From: an uncultured Solirubrobacteraceae bacterium
Lineage (GTDB): Bacteria > Actinomycetota > Thermoleophilia > Solirubrobacterales > Solirubrobacteraceae
NCBI GenBank assembly: GCA_902806215.1
Contig: CADCVT010000059.1
Coordinates: forward strand, 1 to 26,529
DNA length: 26,529 nt
Direction: 5' to 3'
Under the pieces are notes generated by a model. The model was not told the DNA's origin. It made no database searches and saw only the letters and a list, made by a program, of their open reading frames with translations. Both the position numbers and the translations under genes were made by a program. Shown one piece after another: positions 14,187-22,556 of this stretch (position 1 is its first letter; each line of letters opens with the position of its first letter).

Positions 14187-15343
14187 TGCGCGTGTTGCAT
14201 CTCGCACCTCACCCGGACAGCGGAGGCGGCATCGCGGACTACGCGAGCCGTTTTGCAAAGTCGGTGGAGCTCGCCGGGGGGGAGGTCCACCTGCTCTCTC
14301 CGCCGGTTCCGCGGCGCAACTCGCTGTCGGAGATTCGCGCCTATCGCGCCGCTGTGGGCCGAGCCCTCGCGAAGCAGCGACCCGACGCCGTCCTCGCTGA
14401 GCTCGGAGGTGTCGGCCTGGCCGAGTTCTGGGCCGTGGCCCACCTCCTGCGTCGCGGCGGCCCTGAGGTGCCCGTGGCGATCACGGTCCATGACCCGCCG
14501 AGCCCGCTGTGGTGGCCTTTCCACCTGCGTCCTGTCGCGACGTACGCCGGCGCCCGGGCGTCGACCCGCGCGCTCATGGCTCCGTTCGCACGACTGGTGC
14601 AGGAATGGGTCGTCGCGCGCGCACACACCGTGCTCGCCCTCTCCGATTCCGGCCGCGACTCGATCGCGCGCCGTTACCCCGGGACCGCCGTCAGCACCCT
14701 GCCGTTCCCCATACATGGCAGCTCTCCCTCACCACCCCCGTCCGAGGATGAGCTCGTGCTCGGTTTCCACGGCTATTGGTACCGCGGAAAGGGCATCGAG
14801 CGCCTCCTGGAAAGTCTGGCGATGCTCCCTGCCGGCGGCCGACCCGTGCGCCTGCGGATGTCGGGCGCGACCCTGCCAGGGGCGTCGGGGCCAACCAGCG
14901 AAGAGATCGACCGCGCGAAGAAGCGGCTGCCGCCATGGGTGGTGCTCGACGCGCTCGGCTATCTCCCGCGGTCCGACGTCACCGCGGCCCTCCAGGCGTG
15001 CCATGCCATTGTCCTCCCGTACGAGCGCATCACGGGGCTCCGGAGCCTTACCTCGACAAGCGCCGCGATGTGGGATGCGCTCGCGGCAGGCGTGCCCGTC
15101 GTAGCGACAGCAGTCCGCGCGATGCCCGAGGCCGTGAAGCACGAGACGAACGGACTGCTGGTCCATCCCGGGTCGCAACCCGATCTGGTCGACGCCCTGG
15201 AACGCCTACGTCGGGACACCGGTCTCTGCGCGCGGCTTCGAGAGGGGGCCGCAGATTCGGCGTCTGCGCTCGACCTGTCTCAGTCCGGCCGCGTCGCCCT
15301 TGCGCTGCTGTCGACGGCCGACGCCGGCCGGTCCTCCTCGTAG
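14186..15343 (+). CDS. GT4-family glycosyltransferase
   Basis: 385 aa from the ATG at 14186 (a GTG precedes it directly). The N-terminal Rossmann domain starts MRVLHLAPHPDSGGGIADYA, with the glycine-rich GGGIADY loop expected in GT-B enzymes. The C-terminal donor-binding half holds VLGFHGYWYRGKGIERLLE, a SDVTAALQACHAIVLPYE segment and AAGVPVVATAVRAMPE with NGLLVHPGS. The enzyme should transfer a sugar from a nucleotide-sugar donor to a growing glycan on the cytoplasmic side. Its last 64 bp overlap the convergent sulfotransferase gene. The family usually contains 350-400 aa, so it is complete. Donor and acceptor cannot be read from the sequence. Confidence 0.88.
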   Translation: MRVLHLAPHPDSGGGIADYASRFAKSVELAGGEVHLLSPPVPRRNSLSEIRAYRAAVGRALAKQRPDAVLAELGGVGLAEFWAVAHLLRRGGPEVPVAITVHDPPSPLWWPFHLRPVATYAGARASTRALMAPFARLVQEWVVARAHTVLALSDSGRDSIARRYPGTAVSTLPFPIHGSSPSPPPSEDELVLGFHGYWYRGKGIERLLESLAMLPAGGRPVRLRMSGATLPGASGPTSEEIDRAKKRLPPWVVLDALGYLPRSDVTAALQACHAIVLPYERITGLRSLTSTSAAMWDALAAGVPVVATAVRAMPEAVKHETNGLLVHPGSQPDLVDALERLRRDTGLCARLREGAADSASALDLSQSGRVALALLSTADAGRSSS

Positions 15344-16935
15344 CCGAAGCGCTCGAGAGCCTCCCGCGCCTGGCCTGCGACGACGAGCTGACCAGGAGCC
15401 TTCCGCCACCGCCCGATCGTCGCCGGAGCATCGACCACAGCGGCTGCGGCCTGGACCGCCAGCGGCGTCGTGTCGGCGCGCGCGAAGGACAGGAGCGTGC
15501 GAGCGCCACCGGTGGGGTCGCGACACAGGTCCTCGAACCTCATACGCAGGTACCGCGGACCAAGCTCGGTCTCGCCGAAGTCCGCGGCGCGTAGGTTTGA
15601 GAGCGCCCAGAACGCCAGTGCACGAGCGTGCCCTGGGACCTCGTCGACCGACGAACCGAGCAGCGTCGGGCCGTAGAGGGCAAGCTGCTGCTGGTTGGGC
15701 GAGAACGCCATGTCGCGTCCGTCGCGGACGAGGTGGATGAAGCGCAGCGACGAGAAGCGGCCGGACAGGAAGGGAAGCAGCAGGAAGCTCTGTGGGTGCT
15801 TCCAGCCCCATCCGCGTGCGTCTGCCGGCAGGTCCGCGAGATGGGCGGCCAGGGCAGCCTCGAACGCCTCGCCCATTGCCGACGTCGCTTCGCGCGCGAC
15901 GAACAGCGGCCCCCACGCCCGGTCGAAGTCCACGAAGTGCAGCGCATCGTCCGATGCGTTCAGGCGCGCGCCCAGGTAGGAGCCTCCCGCCTCGAGCATC
16001 TGCTTGACCACCCGTGTGCCCGAGCCGCCGGAGCCGCCGATCACGACAGGGTCGCCGAGTGCCCCGGCGGTCGCAAGGGCCGTCCCGGGAACGACCCGCC
16101 GGGGAGCCGGCACGCCGAGGCGAGGAGGGCGTCCCGACGGAGGACGAAAGGCGTCTTCCAGGCGCCCGTCGGGATCCATGCGGCGCCACAAGGCGCGGGT
16201 GCGGTCCCACACCTCGCGGGCGTCGCCGGGCGTCAGGATCGTGCTCCACCGCCCGACGCTCTCGTCGTGCACCCGCGTCGTCGACGCGATCTTCGGATCC
16301 TCCAAGCCGCGCTCGTGTGCGACGGTGTTGAACAGCAGCTGACGCGGCTCGAGCTCCTCCCCCAGCCATTCCATGAGGCGCGCGAGCTCGTACTCGGGCG
16401 CCGCGACGATCTGCTCGTACGTGACCGTGCGCGCCCGAGCCGGGTACCGGACGCTGTAGTCGAACCCGGCTTCCGCATACCGCAAGTAGTGGGCAACGCG
16501 ACCACGCAGGTCGGGGGGCAGCGTCAGCGGGAAACCCGCCTCCTGCATCGAGGCCACCGTGTCGAGGGGGTTTCGCACGACGTGCACGAACAGCCACGGG
16601 CCGTCCAGAAGGCGTTCCCAATCCGCGGTGTAGAGGACGTTCTCGGGAGCCTTGTCGGCCCAGCGACCCTTCCCAGCGCGCTCGGCGGCACGCTCGTGGA
16701 GCCGGACGAAACCGGCGCCCAGCAGCGCCAGTGCCTCGTCCGGCACGAGCATCTTGGCGGCGGTCGCATAGCGGAGATGACGCAGTCGGTCGTCGCGGTA
16801 ATCCCCATGGAAGTCCCGCAGAAACGGCACCTCCGGCCCGCAGTGGATACGCGAATGCGTGTCGAGGACCCTCCGCACGAGGCTGGTCCCGGAGCGATGG
16901 CAGCCGCCGATGACGATGGGCCACTCGCGCCGCAT
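15280..16935 (-). CDS. Tandem two-domain sulfotransferase
   Basis: 551 aa from the ATG at 16935, four bases after the stop of the GT2 gene. Two complete sulfotransferase modules are in one frame. Module one (about 1-290): 5'-phosphosulfate loop PIVIGGCHRSGTSLVRRVL at 6-24 and 3'-phosphate motif VHVVRNPLDTVAS at 117-129. Module two (about 295-551): PVVIGGSGGSGTRVVKQML and IHLVRDGRDMAFS near 399-412. A Pro/Arg-rich stretch joins them. They would move sulfate from PAPS to hydroxyls, here presumably of a glycan. The second loop has GGSGGSGT rather than the HRSGTS form, so the two modules are old and distinct rather than a recent duplication. Such a double-headed enzyme is unusual. Its 3' end overlaps the convergent GT4 gene by 64 bp. 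Confidence 0.85.
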   Translation of the reverse strand: MRREWPIVIGGCHRSGTSLVRRVLDTHSRIHCGPEVPFLRDFHGDYRDDRLRHLRYATAAKMLVPDEALALLGAGFVRLHERAAERAGKGRWADKAPENVLYTADWERLLDGPWLFVHVVRNPLDTVASMQEAGFPLTLPPDLRGRVAHYLRYAEAGFDYSVRYPARARTVTYEQIVAAPEYELARLMEWLGEELEPRQLLFNTVAHERGLEDPKIASTTRVHDESVGRWSTILTPGDAREVWDRTRALWRRMDPDGRLEDAFRPPSGRPPRLGVPAPRRVVPGTALATAGALGDPVVIGGSGGSGTRVVKQMLEAGGSYLGARLNASDDALHFVDFDRAWGPLFVAREATSAMGEAFEAALAAHLADLPADARGWGWKHPQSFLLLPFLSGRFSSLRFIHLVRDGRDMAFSPNQQQLALYGPTLLGSSVDEVPGHARALAFWALSNLRAADFGETELGPRYLRMRFEDLCRDPTGGARTLLSFARADTTPLAVQAAAAVVDAPATIGRWRKAPGQLVVAGQAREALERFGYEEDRPASAVDSSARATRPD

Positions 16936-16939
16936 CAGG

Positions 16940-17749
16940 TCAGGCGTCCGCGTCGCCGCGCGCGAACAACGGATGACGCGTGAACGGGTTCGACGAATCG
17001 AGCTCGCCGTCACCGGTGTACTCGCGGAGGTCCCCGTCGGCGAGCAGGACGATGTCCTCGGCGCGCAGGGCCGCCCGCCGGCGATGCCAACCTCGCCTGA
17101 GCTCGCTGGCGTCGTAGACGCGCCCGAGGTACTTCCGGGAAGCGTGCTCGGCGCTGAGGTACAGGTAGTGGCGCATCGGGAACGACCGTGGGGACGCGCG
17201 TAGGCCGTCGAAGTCGACCACGTGCCCGCCGCTCGCCACCAGGTCCACGGGCGCCGCCTGCCGCTTCCAGGCGTTCAACCGGTCGACGGCGCGCGGCATG
17301 AACGGGTAGTAGCGGCGCATCGTCCGCTGGAAGTGCGGGTGGTCGTGGTCTGGGCACTCGCGGGTTGGGACGAACGCGAACTCGATGAAGTTGACGGCGT
17401 TGTACCCCGCTCGGTCTTCCTCGGCGAGAGCCTCAACCAGCGTGATCCCGGGTTTGGGCGGAAGCCGGATCTCGTCCGCATCGACGTGGATGAACCAGTC
17501 GGCTTCGAGCTCGCTCGCGACCTGCGCCTTTCGCTCGAGGATGGGCGCCCAGCTGTAGACGCCCGCTCGGGGCATGGTCTCGATGCCGACGACGCCGCGC
17601 CCCAGCCACCCTTCGGCGATCTCGACGGTACGGTCGGTCGACTCGTTGTCGAGAAGGTAGACCTCGAGCCCGTGTGCGACGAGGTGCTCGACGCAGGCGC
17701 CGATGAAGCGCTCCTCGTTGTGAGCGGCGAGGATCGCCACTACGCGCAT
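16940..17749 (-). CDS. GT2-family glycosyltransferase
   Basis: 269 aa from the ATG at 17749. It begins MRVVAILAAHNEERFIGACV, the GT2 nucleotide-binding strand with the AHNEE corner, then YLLDNESTDRTVEIAEGW and the metal-binding FIHVDADEIRLP (Asp90, Asp92, Glu93). The C-terminal part (residues 105-269) carries many aromatic and His residues (CPDHDHPHFQRTMRRYYPFM, SFPMRHYLYLSAEHASRKYL). It is likely cytoplasmic and acts on a lipid-linked or nascent glycan. It is directly followed by the tandem sulfotransferase on the same strand, so the two are co-transcribed and probably act on the same unit. Complete length. Confidence 0.87.
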   Translation of the reverse strand: MRVVAILAAHNEERFIGACVEHLVAHGLEVYLLDNESTDRTVEIAEGWLGRGVVGIETMPRAGVYSWAPILERKAQVASELEADWFIHVDADEIRLPPKPGITLVEALAEEDRAGYNAVNFIEFAFVPTRECPDHDHPHFQRTMRRYYPFMPRAVDRLNAWKRQAAPVDLVASGGHVVDFDGLRASPRSFPMRHYLYLSAEHASRKYLGRVYDASELRRGWHRRRAALRAEDIVLLADGDLREYTGDGELDSSNPFTRHPLFARGDADA

Positions 17750-17858
17750 GCGCCGAGGATAGACAAGGGCTACCTAGACTCGAGCGGGTGAGCCTGGGCA
17801 CGCGGAACACCATCCTGCACGTGGCGAGTCCCGCGCCATCCGGTCGCTTGCGCAGGTC

Positions 17859-18758
17859 ATGACCGCCGCCGGCACACCCGCATCTCCTGCCCCGTTCGTG
17901 GTCGGGGTCCCGCGCTCGGGAACGACGCTCCTGCGCCTGATGCTCGACGCCCACCCGGCTCTCGCGGTCCCTCCGGAGACCCATTTCGTGCCGAGGGCAC
18001 TTTCCGCAGCGCAGGCGCAGCCGGGCGGGGCCTCGACGTTCTGGCACATCGTGGTGAGCAGCGAGCGCTTCGGCGATTTCGGAATCGACGCGGATGAGCT
18101 CCGGCGCCGGATCGACGCCCTCCGGCCCTTCGAGGCGGCCGAAGGGGTGCGAGCCTTCTACCGGCTCTACGCCGAACGCCAGGGCAAACCACGCTGGGGG
18201 GACAAGACGCCGTCCTACCTCGCGAGCATGCTCATCATCGCGGCGGCGCTGCCCGAGGCCCGCGTCGTCCACATCATCCGCGACGGGCGAGATGTGGCCT
18301 GCTCGATCGTGCCCCTGGGCTTCGGACCCGACTCGGTCGCTGAAGCGGCCGCCTGGTGGAGTGCCGGCATCGCGAGGGCGCGCGCGCAGGCCGCCTCCCT
18401 CCCCGGCTACCTGGAGATCAGGTACGAGGATCTCGTCACGCGAACGGCCGAGACGCTTCACCCGGTATGCGACCTGGTCGACCTTCCCTTCGCACCCGCG
18501 ATGCTCGAGTACCACCGCAACGCCGGTGCGCGGATGGCCGAGATCGAGCGCGACCTTCCCGCGCGAGACGGCAGCGTGTTGTTGACCGCCTCCGAACGGG
18601 CCGCGATGCACGCCCTCACGCGAGACCCACCTCGCGCGGCGCGCGAGGGCCGCTGGCGCCGCGACATGACGCCGGAGGACCAACGCGACTTCGAAGCGGT
18701 GGCCGGCCCCCTCCTCGCCGAGCTGGGCTATCCCCTGCGCTGGCGCAACTCCGCGTAG
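17859..18758 (+). CDS. Sulfotransferase family protein
   Basis: 299 aa. The PAPS-binding loop APFVVGVPRSGTTLLRLML starts at residue 11, a KTPSY segment follows at 116-120, and the 3'-phosphate motif VVHIIRDGRDVACS is at 136-149; these are the hallmarks of the cytoplasmic sulfotransferase fold. A YLEIRYEDLV strand and a C-terminal helix follow as usual. The start at 17859 overlaps by ATGA the end of a 24-codon GTG frame (17788-17862) whose translation ILHVASPAPSGR resembles the start of a GT4 enzyme, so a leader or a relic may precede it. Its last 31 bp overlap the convergent sulfotransferase gene. Acceptor unknown; glycan is inferred from context. Confidence 0.88.
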   Translation: MTAAGTPASPAPFVVGVPRSGTTLLRLMLDAHPALAVPPETHFVPRALSAAQAQPGGASTFWHIVVSSERFGDFGIDADELRRRIDALRPFEAAEGVRAFYRLYAERQGKPRWGDKTPSYLASMLIIAAALPEARVVHIIRDGRDVACSIVPLGFGPDSVAEAAAWWSAGIARARAQAASLPGYLEIRYEDLVTRTAETLHPVCDLVDLPFAPAMLEYHRNAGARMAEIERDLPARDGSVLLTASERAAMHALTRDPPRAAREGRWRRDMTPEDQRDFEAVAGPLLAELGYPLRWRNSA

Positions 18759-19510
18759 AGCCGCTGCGCCGCCGGCGGTATGCCCTCGCGGGTCGCGGCG
18801 GCGGCCTGGTGATGGCGCAACCCGGGCCGGATGAACTCGGCGATCGACGCCTCGACGGCCGGTGAGTCCGCCGCTTCCGCCAGACCCGCGAACTCCGCCA
18901 GGCGACCGGACTCCTTCCGCCAATCCACGAACCAGTCGTCGTAGAAGACGACGAGGCAGTCCCCGGGAATGGCCGAGAGCGCGCCAGCCGTGTACCGGGT
19001 CCAGAGGTCAAGCGCCTGCTGGATCGGGGAGGAGAGCCGGCGCGTTGCCCAGGGCATGCGTCCCAGCGACTCGGCCATGTCGGCGGGATGGCGGACACAG
19101 ACGACCGAGGCCATCGCCGGCACAAGCGACGCCCAGAACGGAAGGGTGAGGCAGGTGCGCGGATCCTTGAAACCCCACGGGGTCCTCGACGCAAGCTCGG
19201 TGCTGACCAGGCCTGCCGCCTCCTCGCGGAGCCCGCGCAGCGCCGGGTCGTGCTCCCAGCCCCTCGGCGGATCCGGCGGCGACGACCAACTCCCACCGAG
19301 TGACGCGAGGACGCGGTCATTGATAGCGATCACGCCTTGGTGCTCCCAGAAGCCGGTCGGGTTCGCGCGGTTAGCAGCGACCCAGCGCTCCGGCGGACCG
19401 AAGTTGACGCCGAGCAGGTCCAAGACGCCGGCGACCAGGGAGGTCCCCGAACGCATCATGCCGAGGACACAGATCGCCTCGGGCGCCCCGCGTCCCTCGC
19501 GGTCGATCAC
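18728..19510 (-). CDS. Sulfotransferase family protein, paralogue of the gene at 24130
   Basis: 260 aa from a GTG at 19510 that overlaps the stop of the preceding GT-like gene (GTGA). PAPS loop: ICVLGMMRSGTSLVAGVL at residues 13-30. Then GFWEHQGVIAINDRVLASLG, a WGFKDPR element at 112-118 and the VVCVRHPADMAESL motif at 136-149. The C-terminus has RPGLRHH and AQRLYAELRQ. Nearly every one of these blocks recurs in the protein at 24130 (GYWERPSVCTINDEILRRLG, VKDPR, DPGLRHHRGA, ADRLYAKLT), so the two genes are paralogues within the same locus. It is expected to be a PAPS-dependent transferase acting in the cytoplasm on the glycan or its precursor. Confidence 0.86.
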   Translation of the reverse strand: MIDREGRGAPEAICVLGMMRSGTSLVAGVLDLLGVNFGPPERWVAANRANPTGFWEHQGVIAINDRVLASLGGSWSSPPDPPRGWEHDPALRGLREEAAGLVSTELASRTPWGFKDPRTCLTLPFWASLVPAMASVVCVRHPADMAESLGRMPWATRRLSSPIQQALDLWTRYTAGALSAIPGDCLVVFYDDWFVDWRKESGRLAEFAGLAEAADSPAVEASIAEFIRPGLRHHQAAAATREGIPPAAQRLYAELRQRRG

Positions 19511-20697
19511 GGGCGACCGGTGATCGGGGCGCTCACCATCTCGTCGGCGAAGCGCCTGAGGATCACGTCCGAGTCGAGGTGCTCCTCGGCGATCCGGCGT
19601 GCGGCCTCGCTGTGCGCGGCAGGATCGGCGGCGATCCGCCGCACTCCCTCCACGGCATCGTCCAGCCCCTGGAATGCCAGCAGTCCTTCCCCCACTGGGA
19701 GCGTCCGCCCGAACCCGGTGTCCTGGACGAGCGCCGGCTTCCCGGAGGCGAGATAGCGGGTCGTCCGGTCGCTGAACCAACCGCTCCACGTGTCGACGTA
19801 AATGCCCTTGGCGACGGAGAACTCCGCGCCGGAGGACTGCACGTAGCGGCGGAAGGCGTCCGGGCTTCCTGCGACCGACACCGGATCCACCAGGCTCCAG
19901 CCGTGGTCGGCGAGCCGCTCGGGCCCAGCCGCGCCGGCGGGCGCCCGTAGGGCGATCTCGAACGCGTTGGGGACTCGGCGCGGCAGCTCGATCAGCCGCT
20001 CGAGCTCGTCCCCCTTCTGACCGAAGTCGGAGCCGACCCCGTCCAGCCCGCCGTGCGGGCCGACACCGCGCCAGGTCCCCACGGTCGTGAAGCGGACCTC
20101 GCCGCGCTCGTCCGCTGCCGCCACGGGCCACTCGTCGAGCAGCACCGGCTGGCGAGTGTGACGCCAGGTCAGCCCGTGCGTCGACAGCGGGCATCCGGGA
20201 AGCCCGACGTTCTCGCCGATCGTGAAGTGCAGGTCGTGGCCCTCGATCCGCGGAGCGGGGCGCCCCGACGCCAACCACAGGTGCGTGAAGCCTGGATCGA
20301 CGTCGACGAGCACCCGCCGCCGCACCGCGCCCTTCACGCGCGCGTACCGCAGGTTGCCCGCGACGTTGACGAGCGCCGTCGCCTCGCCGGCGAGTTCGAG
20401 CAGCGTGTCCGGATCAGGACCGTAGAGCGGTTCGCCGCCCTCGCCGATCAGAACCGCCGCGCCCTCGAGCCCAAACTGCTGGATCACCGCTTCGAAGTAG
20501 TCGCGGTTGAGACAGTTCTCATAGCTGGGCTCGGCCCCCTCCGGATGCACGCACCGGGCCCGATCCAGCTGGTCGACCAGCAGCACCTCGAAGCCGAGCC
20601 GTCGCAACCCCAGCACCCACGAGAGCCGTTCCCACGCGATCCCACCGTTGCGGTAGTTCGATGCGATGCTGCCCGCCACGAGCAGAAGGTCGCTCAC
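19507..20697 (-). CDS. GT-B-like glycosyltransferase family protein
   Basis: 396 aa from a GTG at 20697. It begins with LLLVAGSIASNYRNGGIAWE and WVLGLRRLGFEVLLVDQLDR, a Rossmann-type acceptor domain. The second half holds AKGIYVDTWSGWFSDRTTRY, LASGKPALVQDTGF and a VGEGLLAFQGLDDAVEGV segment, which match the donor-side helix of GT-B enzymes of the spore-maturation/CgeB-like type. The classical E-x7-E is replaced by SDRTTRYLASGKP. The stop overlaps the start of the sulfotransferase at 18728 (GTGA), so both proteins come from one message. It is divergent from the ABC exporter; the 111-bp gap contains a hairpin. Substrate unknown. Confidence 0.78.
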   Translation of the reverse strand: MSDLLLVAGSIASNYRNGGIAWERLSWVLGLRRLGFEVLLVDQLDRARCVHPEGAEPSYENCLNRDYFEAVIQQFGLEGAAVLIGEGGEPLYGPDPDTLLELAGEATALVNVAGNLRYARVKGAVRRRVLVDVDPGFTHLWLASGRPAPRIEGHDLHFTIGENVGLPGCPLSTHGLTWRHTRQPVLLDEWPVAAADERGEVRFTTVGTWRGVGPHGGLDGVGSDFGQKGDELERLIELPRRVPNAFEIALRAPAGAAGPERLADHGWSLVDPVSVAGSPDAFRRYVQSSGAEFSVAKGIYVDTWSGWFSDRTTRYLASGKPALVQDTGFGRTLPVGEGLLAFQGLDDAVEGVRRIAADPAAHSEAARRIAEEHLDSDVILRRFADEMVSAPITGRP

Positions 20698-20734
20698 GGG
20701 ATCGGGGACGCGCGTCGCATCCCGCGGATCCTAC

Positions 20735-20751
20735 GGCGAGCGCGGCTCGCC
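20735..20751. promoter_or_regulatory. 7-bp hairpin in the divergent promoter region of the exporter operon
   Basis: Arms ggcgagc and gctcgcc with the loop gcg. A separate 10-base palindrome gacgcgcgtc lies at 20707-20716. Both sit in the only sizeable non-coding gap between the minus-strand GT-B gene and the plus-strand exporter operon, so a shared operator is possible. A catact element about 12 bp before the exporter start resembles a -10 box; no clear -35 is seen. Confidence 0.35.
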
Positions 20752-20808
20752 ATCAGCCCTGGCGCCCGGGCTCCGCGCGGCGATCCGGCGTCATACTGGC
20801 GCGTCCCG

Positions 20809-21630
20809 ATGACCGAGACGAAGTACGACTCCGCTGCGCGCGAGACCCCCCTTCTGCGGGAGGCGCGGACGGTCTGGCGCGAGCGGTCGCTGATCGGGTA
20901 CCTCGTAGGGCGCAACGTCCGCGACCGCTACAGCAACTCCGTGCTCGGGGTCGGGTGGAGCGTGCTGAACCCGATGCTGGAGATGGCGGTCTTCTGGGTG
21001 ATCTTCAGCCAGCGATTCGCGCCGGAGGACGTCCCCTACATCGTCTACCTCGTCCTGGGGATCGTGCTGCTGGCGCTGTTCCGCGACACCGTCAACGGCG
21101 TCGCCACGACGCTGCGCAACAACCGGGAGATCGTCGGCAAGCTCCACGTCCCGATCGAGGTCCTCGCCGCGGCGGCCGCCGGGGCGGTCCTCGTCAACTT
21201 CGCGCTGACCATGCTCCCGGTGACCGCGATCATCCTGCTGTCGGGCACGGCGATCAGTGCGACGGCGCCTCTCGTGGTGGTGCCGGTCGCACTCGTGGTC
21301 CTGACCGCCGTGGGGATCGGGCTGGCGCTGGCGCCCTTCGCGGTGACCTTTCCGGACGTGACCGAGCTCACGCGGATCGGCCTGCTGCTCCTCGGCTACC
21401 TGTCGGCGGTCTTCTATCCGCTCTCCATCGTCCCCGACCGCTTCCGCGAGCTGCTGGACTGGAACCCTCTCTACGCGGCCATCGCGACGTTCCGGTCGAT
21501 GGTCTACGAGGGCTCGATCGGCACCATCGAGCACCTGGGGCTGCTCGCCGTCGTCGCCGTCGCGGCGATGGCCGGTGGCGTGCTCGTCTACGGCAGGCAC
21601 GTCCGCGCGGCCATCGCGATGCTCGGATGA
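20809..21630 (+). CDS. ABC-2 type polysaccharide exporter permease (Wzm/TagG type)
   Basis: 273 aa from the ATG at 20809. The N-terminal cytoplasmic part WRERSLIGYLVGRNVRDRYS with NSVLGVGWSVLNPMLEMAVF is the standard beginning of O-antigen/teichoic-acid ABC-2 permeases. Six hydrophobic segments follow, including FWVIFSQRF, LTMLPVTAIILLSG and LLLLGYLSAVFYPLSIVPDR, then the WNPLYAAIATFRSMVYEG loop. It forms the membrane channel that moves a completed lipid-linked glycan across the membrane. The next gene, encoding the ATPase, starts inside its stop codon (ATGA). It is the first gene of a long plus-strand operon. Confidence 0.92.
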   Translation: MTETKYDSAARETPLLREARTVWRERSLIGYLVGRNVRDRYSNSVLGVGWSVLNPMLEMAVFWVIFSQRFAPEDVPYIVYLVLGIVLLALFRDTVNGVATTLRNNREIVGKLHVPIEVLAAAAAGAVLVNFALTMLPVTAIILLSGTAISATAPLVVVPVALVVLTAVGIGLALAPFAVTFPDVTELTRIGLLLLGYLSAVFYPLSIVPDRFRELLDWNPLYAAIATFRSMVYEGSIGTIEHLGLLAVVAVAAMAGGVLVYGRHVRAAIAMLG

Positions 21631-22451
21631 GCGACCCGCGCATCGAGGTCGATCGCCTGTCGGTTGCCTTCCGGGTACCCCGCCGCCCGGCGCGGTCGGC
21701 GAAGGACAGCGTGGTGCACCTGCTTCGCCACGGCCGCGGCACCGAGACGATCTGGGCGATCCGCGACGTCTCTCTGACCGTGCAGCGGGGCGAGATCGTG
21801 GGGCTCGTGGGGGCCAACGGCGCAGGGAAGTCGACGCTTCTGCGGTGTCTGGCGCACGTGCTTGCGCCGTCCCAGGGCCGGGTCGTGGTGCGGGGCGCGG
21901 TGGCGCCGCTCCTGACCCTCGGCGCACCCTTCAACCCCGATCTCACCGGCCGCGAGAACGTCATCCGCTTCGGGGCGCTCATGGGCCGCGACCACCGCGA
22001 GGTGGAACGCCGGGCCGGTGCCATCGCCGAGTGGGCAGGGCTCTCGGAGTACCTCGACCTCCCGCTGCGCGCCTACTCGAGCGGCATGGCCGCCAGGCTC
22101 GCGTTCGGCGTGGCCACCGACGGCGAGCCCGACGTCCTGCTCATGGACGAGATCCACGCGGTCGGCGACGCCGCGTTCCGCGCGCATTCGTTCGAACGGG
22201 TGGAGCGGATCCTCGCCCGCGGCGCGTCCGCCATCCTCGTCTCGCACAGCCCGGGCCTCATCCGCGAACGCTGCTCGCGGATCATCTGGCTCGATCGCGG
22301 CGAGGTGCGCGCGGAGGGGACGTTCGAGGAGATCGCTCCGCTCTACCGCGCGGAGCTGGGCCGGCACCGCAAGGTGGCGCTCACCGGCGACGCCGAAGCG
22401 CCCTCAGAGGTTCCGGAGCCCCCGCGTGGCGACGCAGCGCGCGGCCTATGA
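21627..22451 (+). CDS. ABC exporter ATPase (Wzt/TagH type)
   Basis: 274 aa. Walker A GANGAGKST (62-70), signature YSSGM (150-154, the Wzt/TagH variant of LSGGQ), Walker B VLLMDE (170-175) followed by HAVGDAAF, and the switch His in VSHS (207). The first 30 residues have the polysaccharide-export layout (VAFRVPRRPARSAKDSVVHL). The C-terminal tail after residue 240 is only about 35 residues and lacks the carbohydrate-binding domain of Wzt proteins that recognise a capped O-antigen, so chain-end recognition, if any, must lie elsewhere. It powers export with the permease encoded directly upstream. Confidence 0.92.
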   Translation: MSDPRIEVDRLSVAFRVPRRPARSAKDSVVHLLRHGRGTETIWAIRDVSLTVQRGEIVGLVGANGAGKSTLLRCLAHVLAPSQGRVVVRGAVAPLLTLGAPFNPDLTGRENVIRFGALMGRDHREVERRAGAIAEWAGLSEYLDLPLRAYSSGMAARLAFGVATDGEPDVLLMDEIHAVGDAAFRAHSFERVERILARGASAILVSHSPGLIRERCSRIIWLDRGEVRAEGTFEEIAPLYRAELGRHRKVALTGDAEAPSEVPEPPRGDAARGL

Positions 22452-22556
22452 TCCGCCGGCGGCGATGCCAGGTGAGCGTCCAGCGGGCGGCCGAGTACGG
22501 TCGCCGCGCCCCGAGCTTCCACCGGACGACCGCGTAGGCGTGACGAAGGTCCATCC

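Noticed and set aside
13533..14258. A 241-codon minus-strand frame through the tRNA fragment
   Set aside because: Its GRVAGSNPFSPIEE segment is the translation of a tRNA T-arm, a known artefact, and the rest shows no family.
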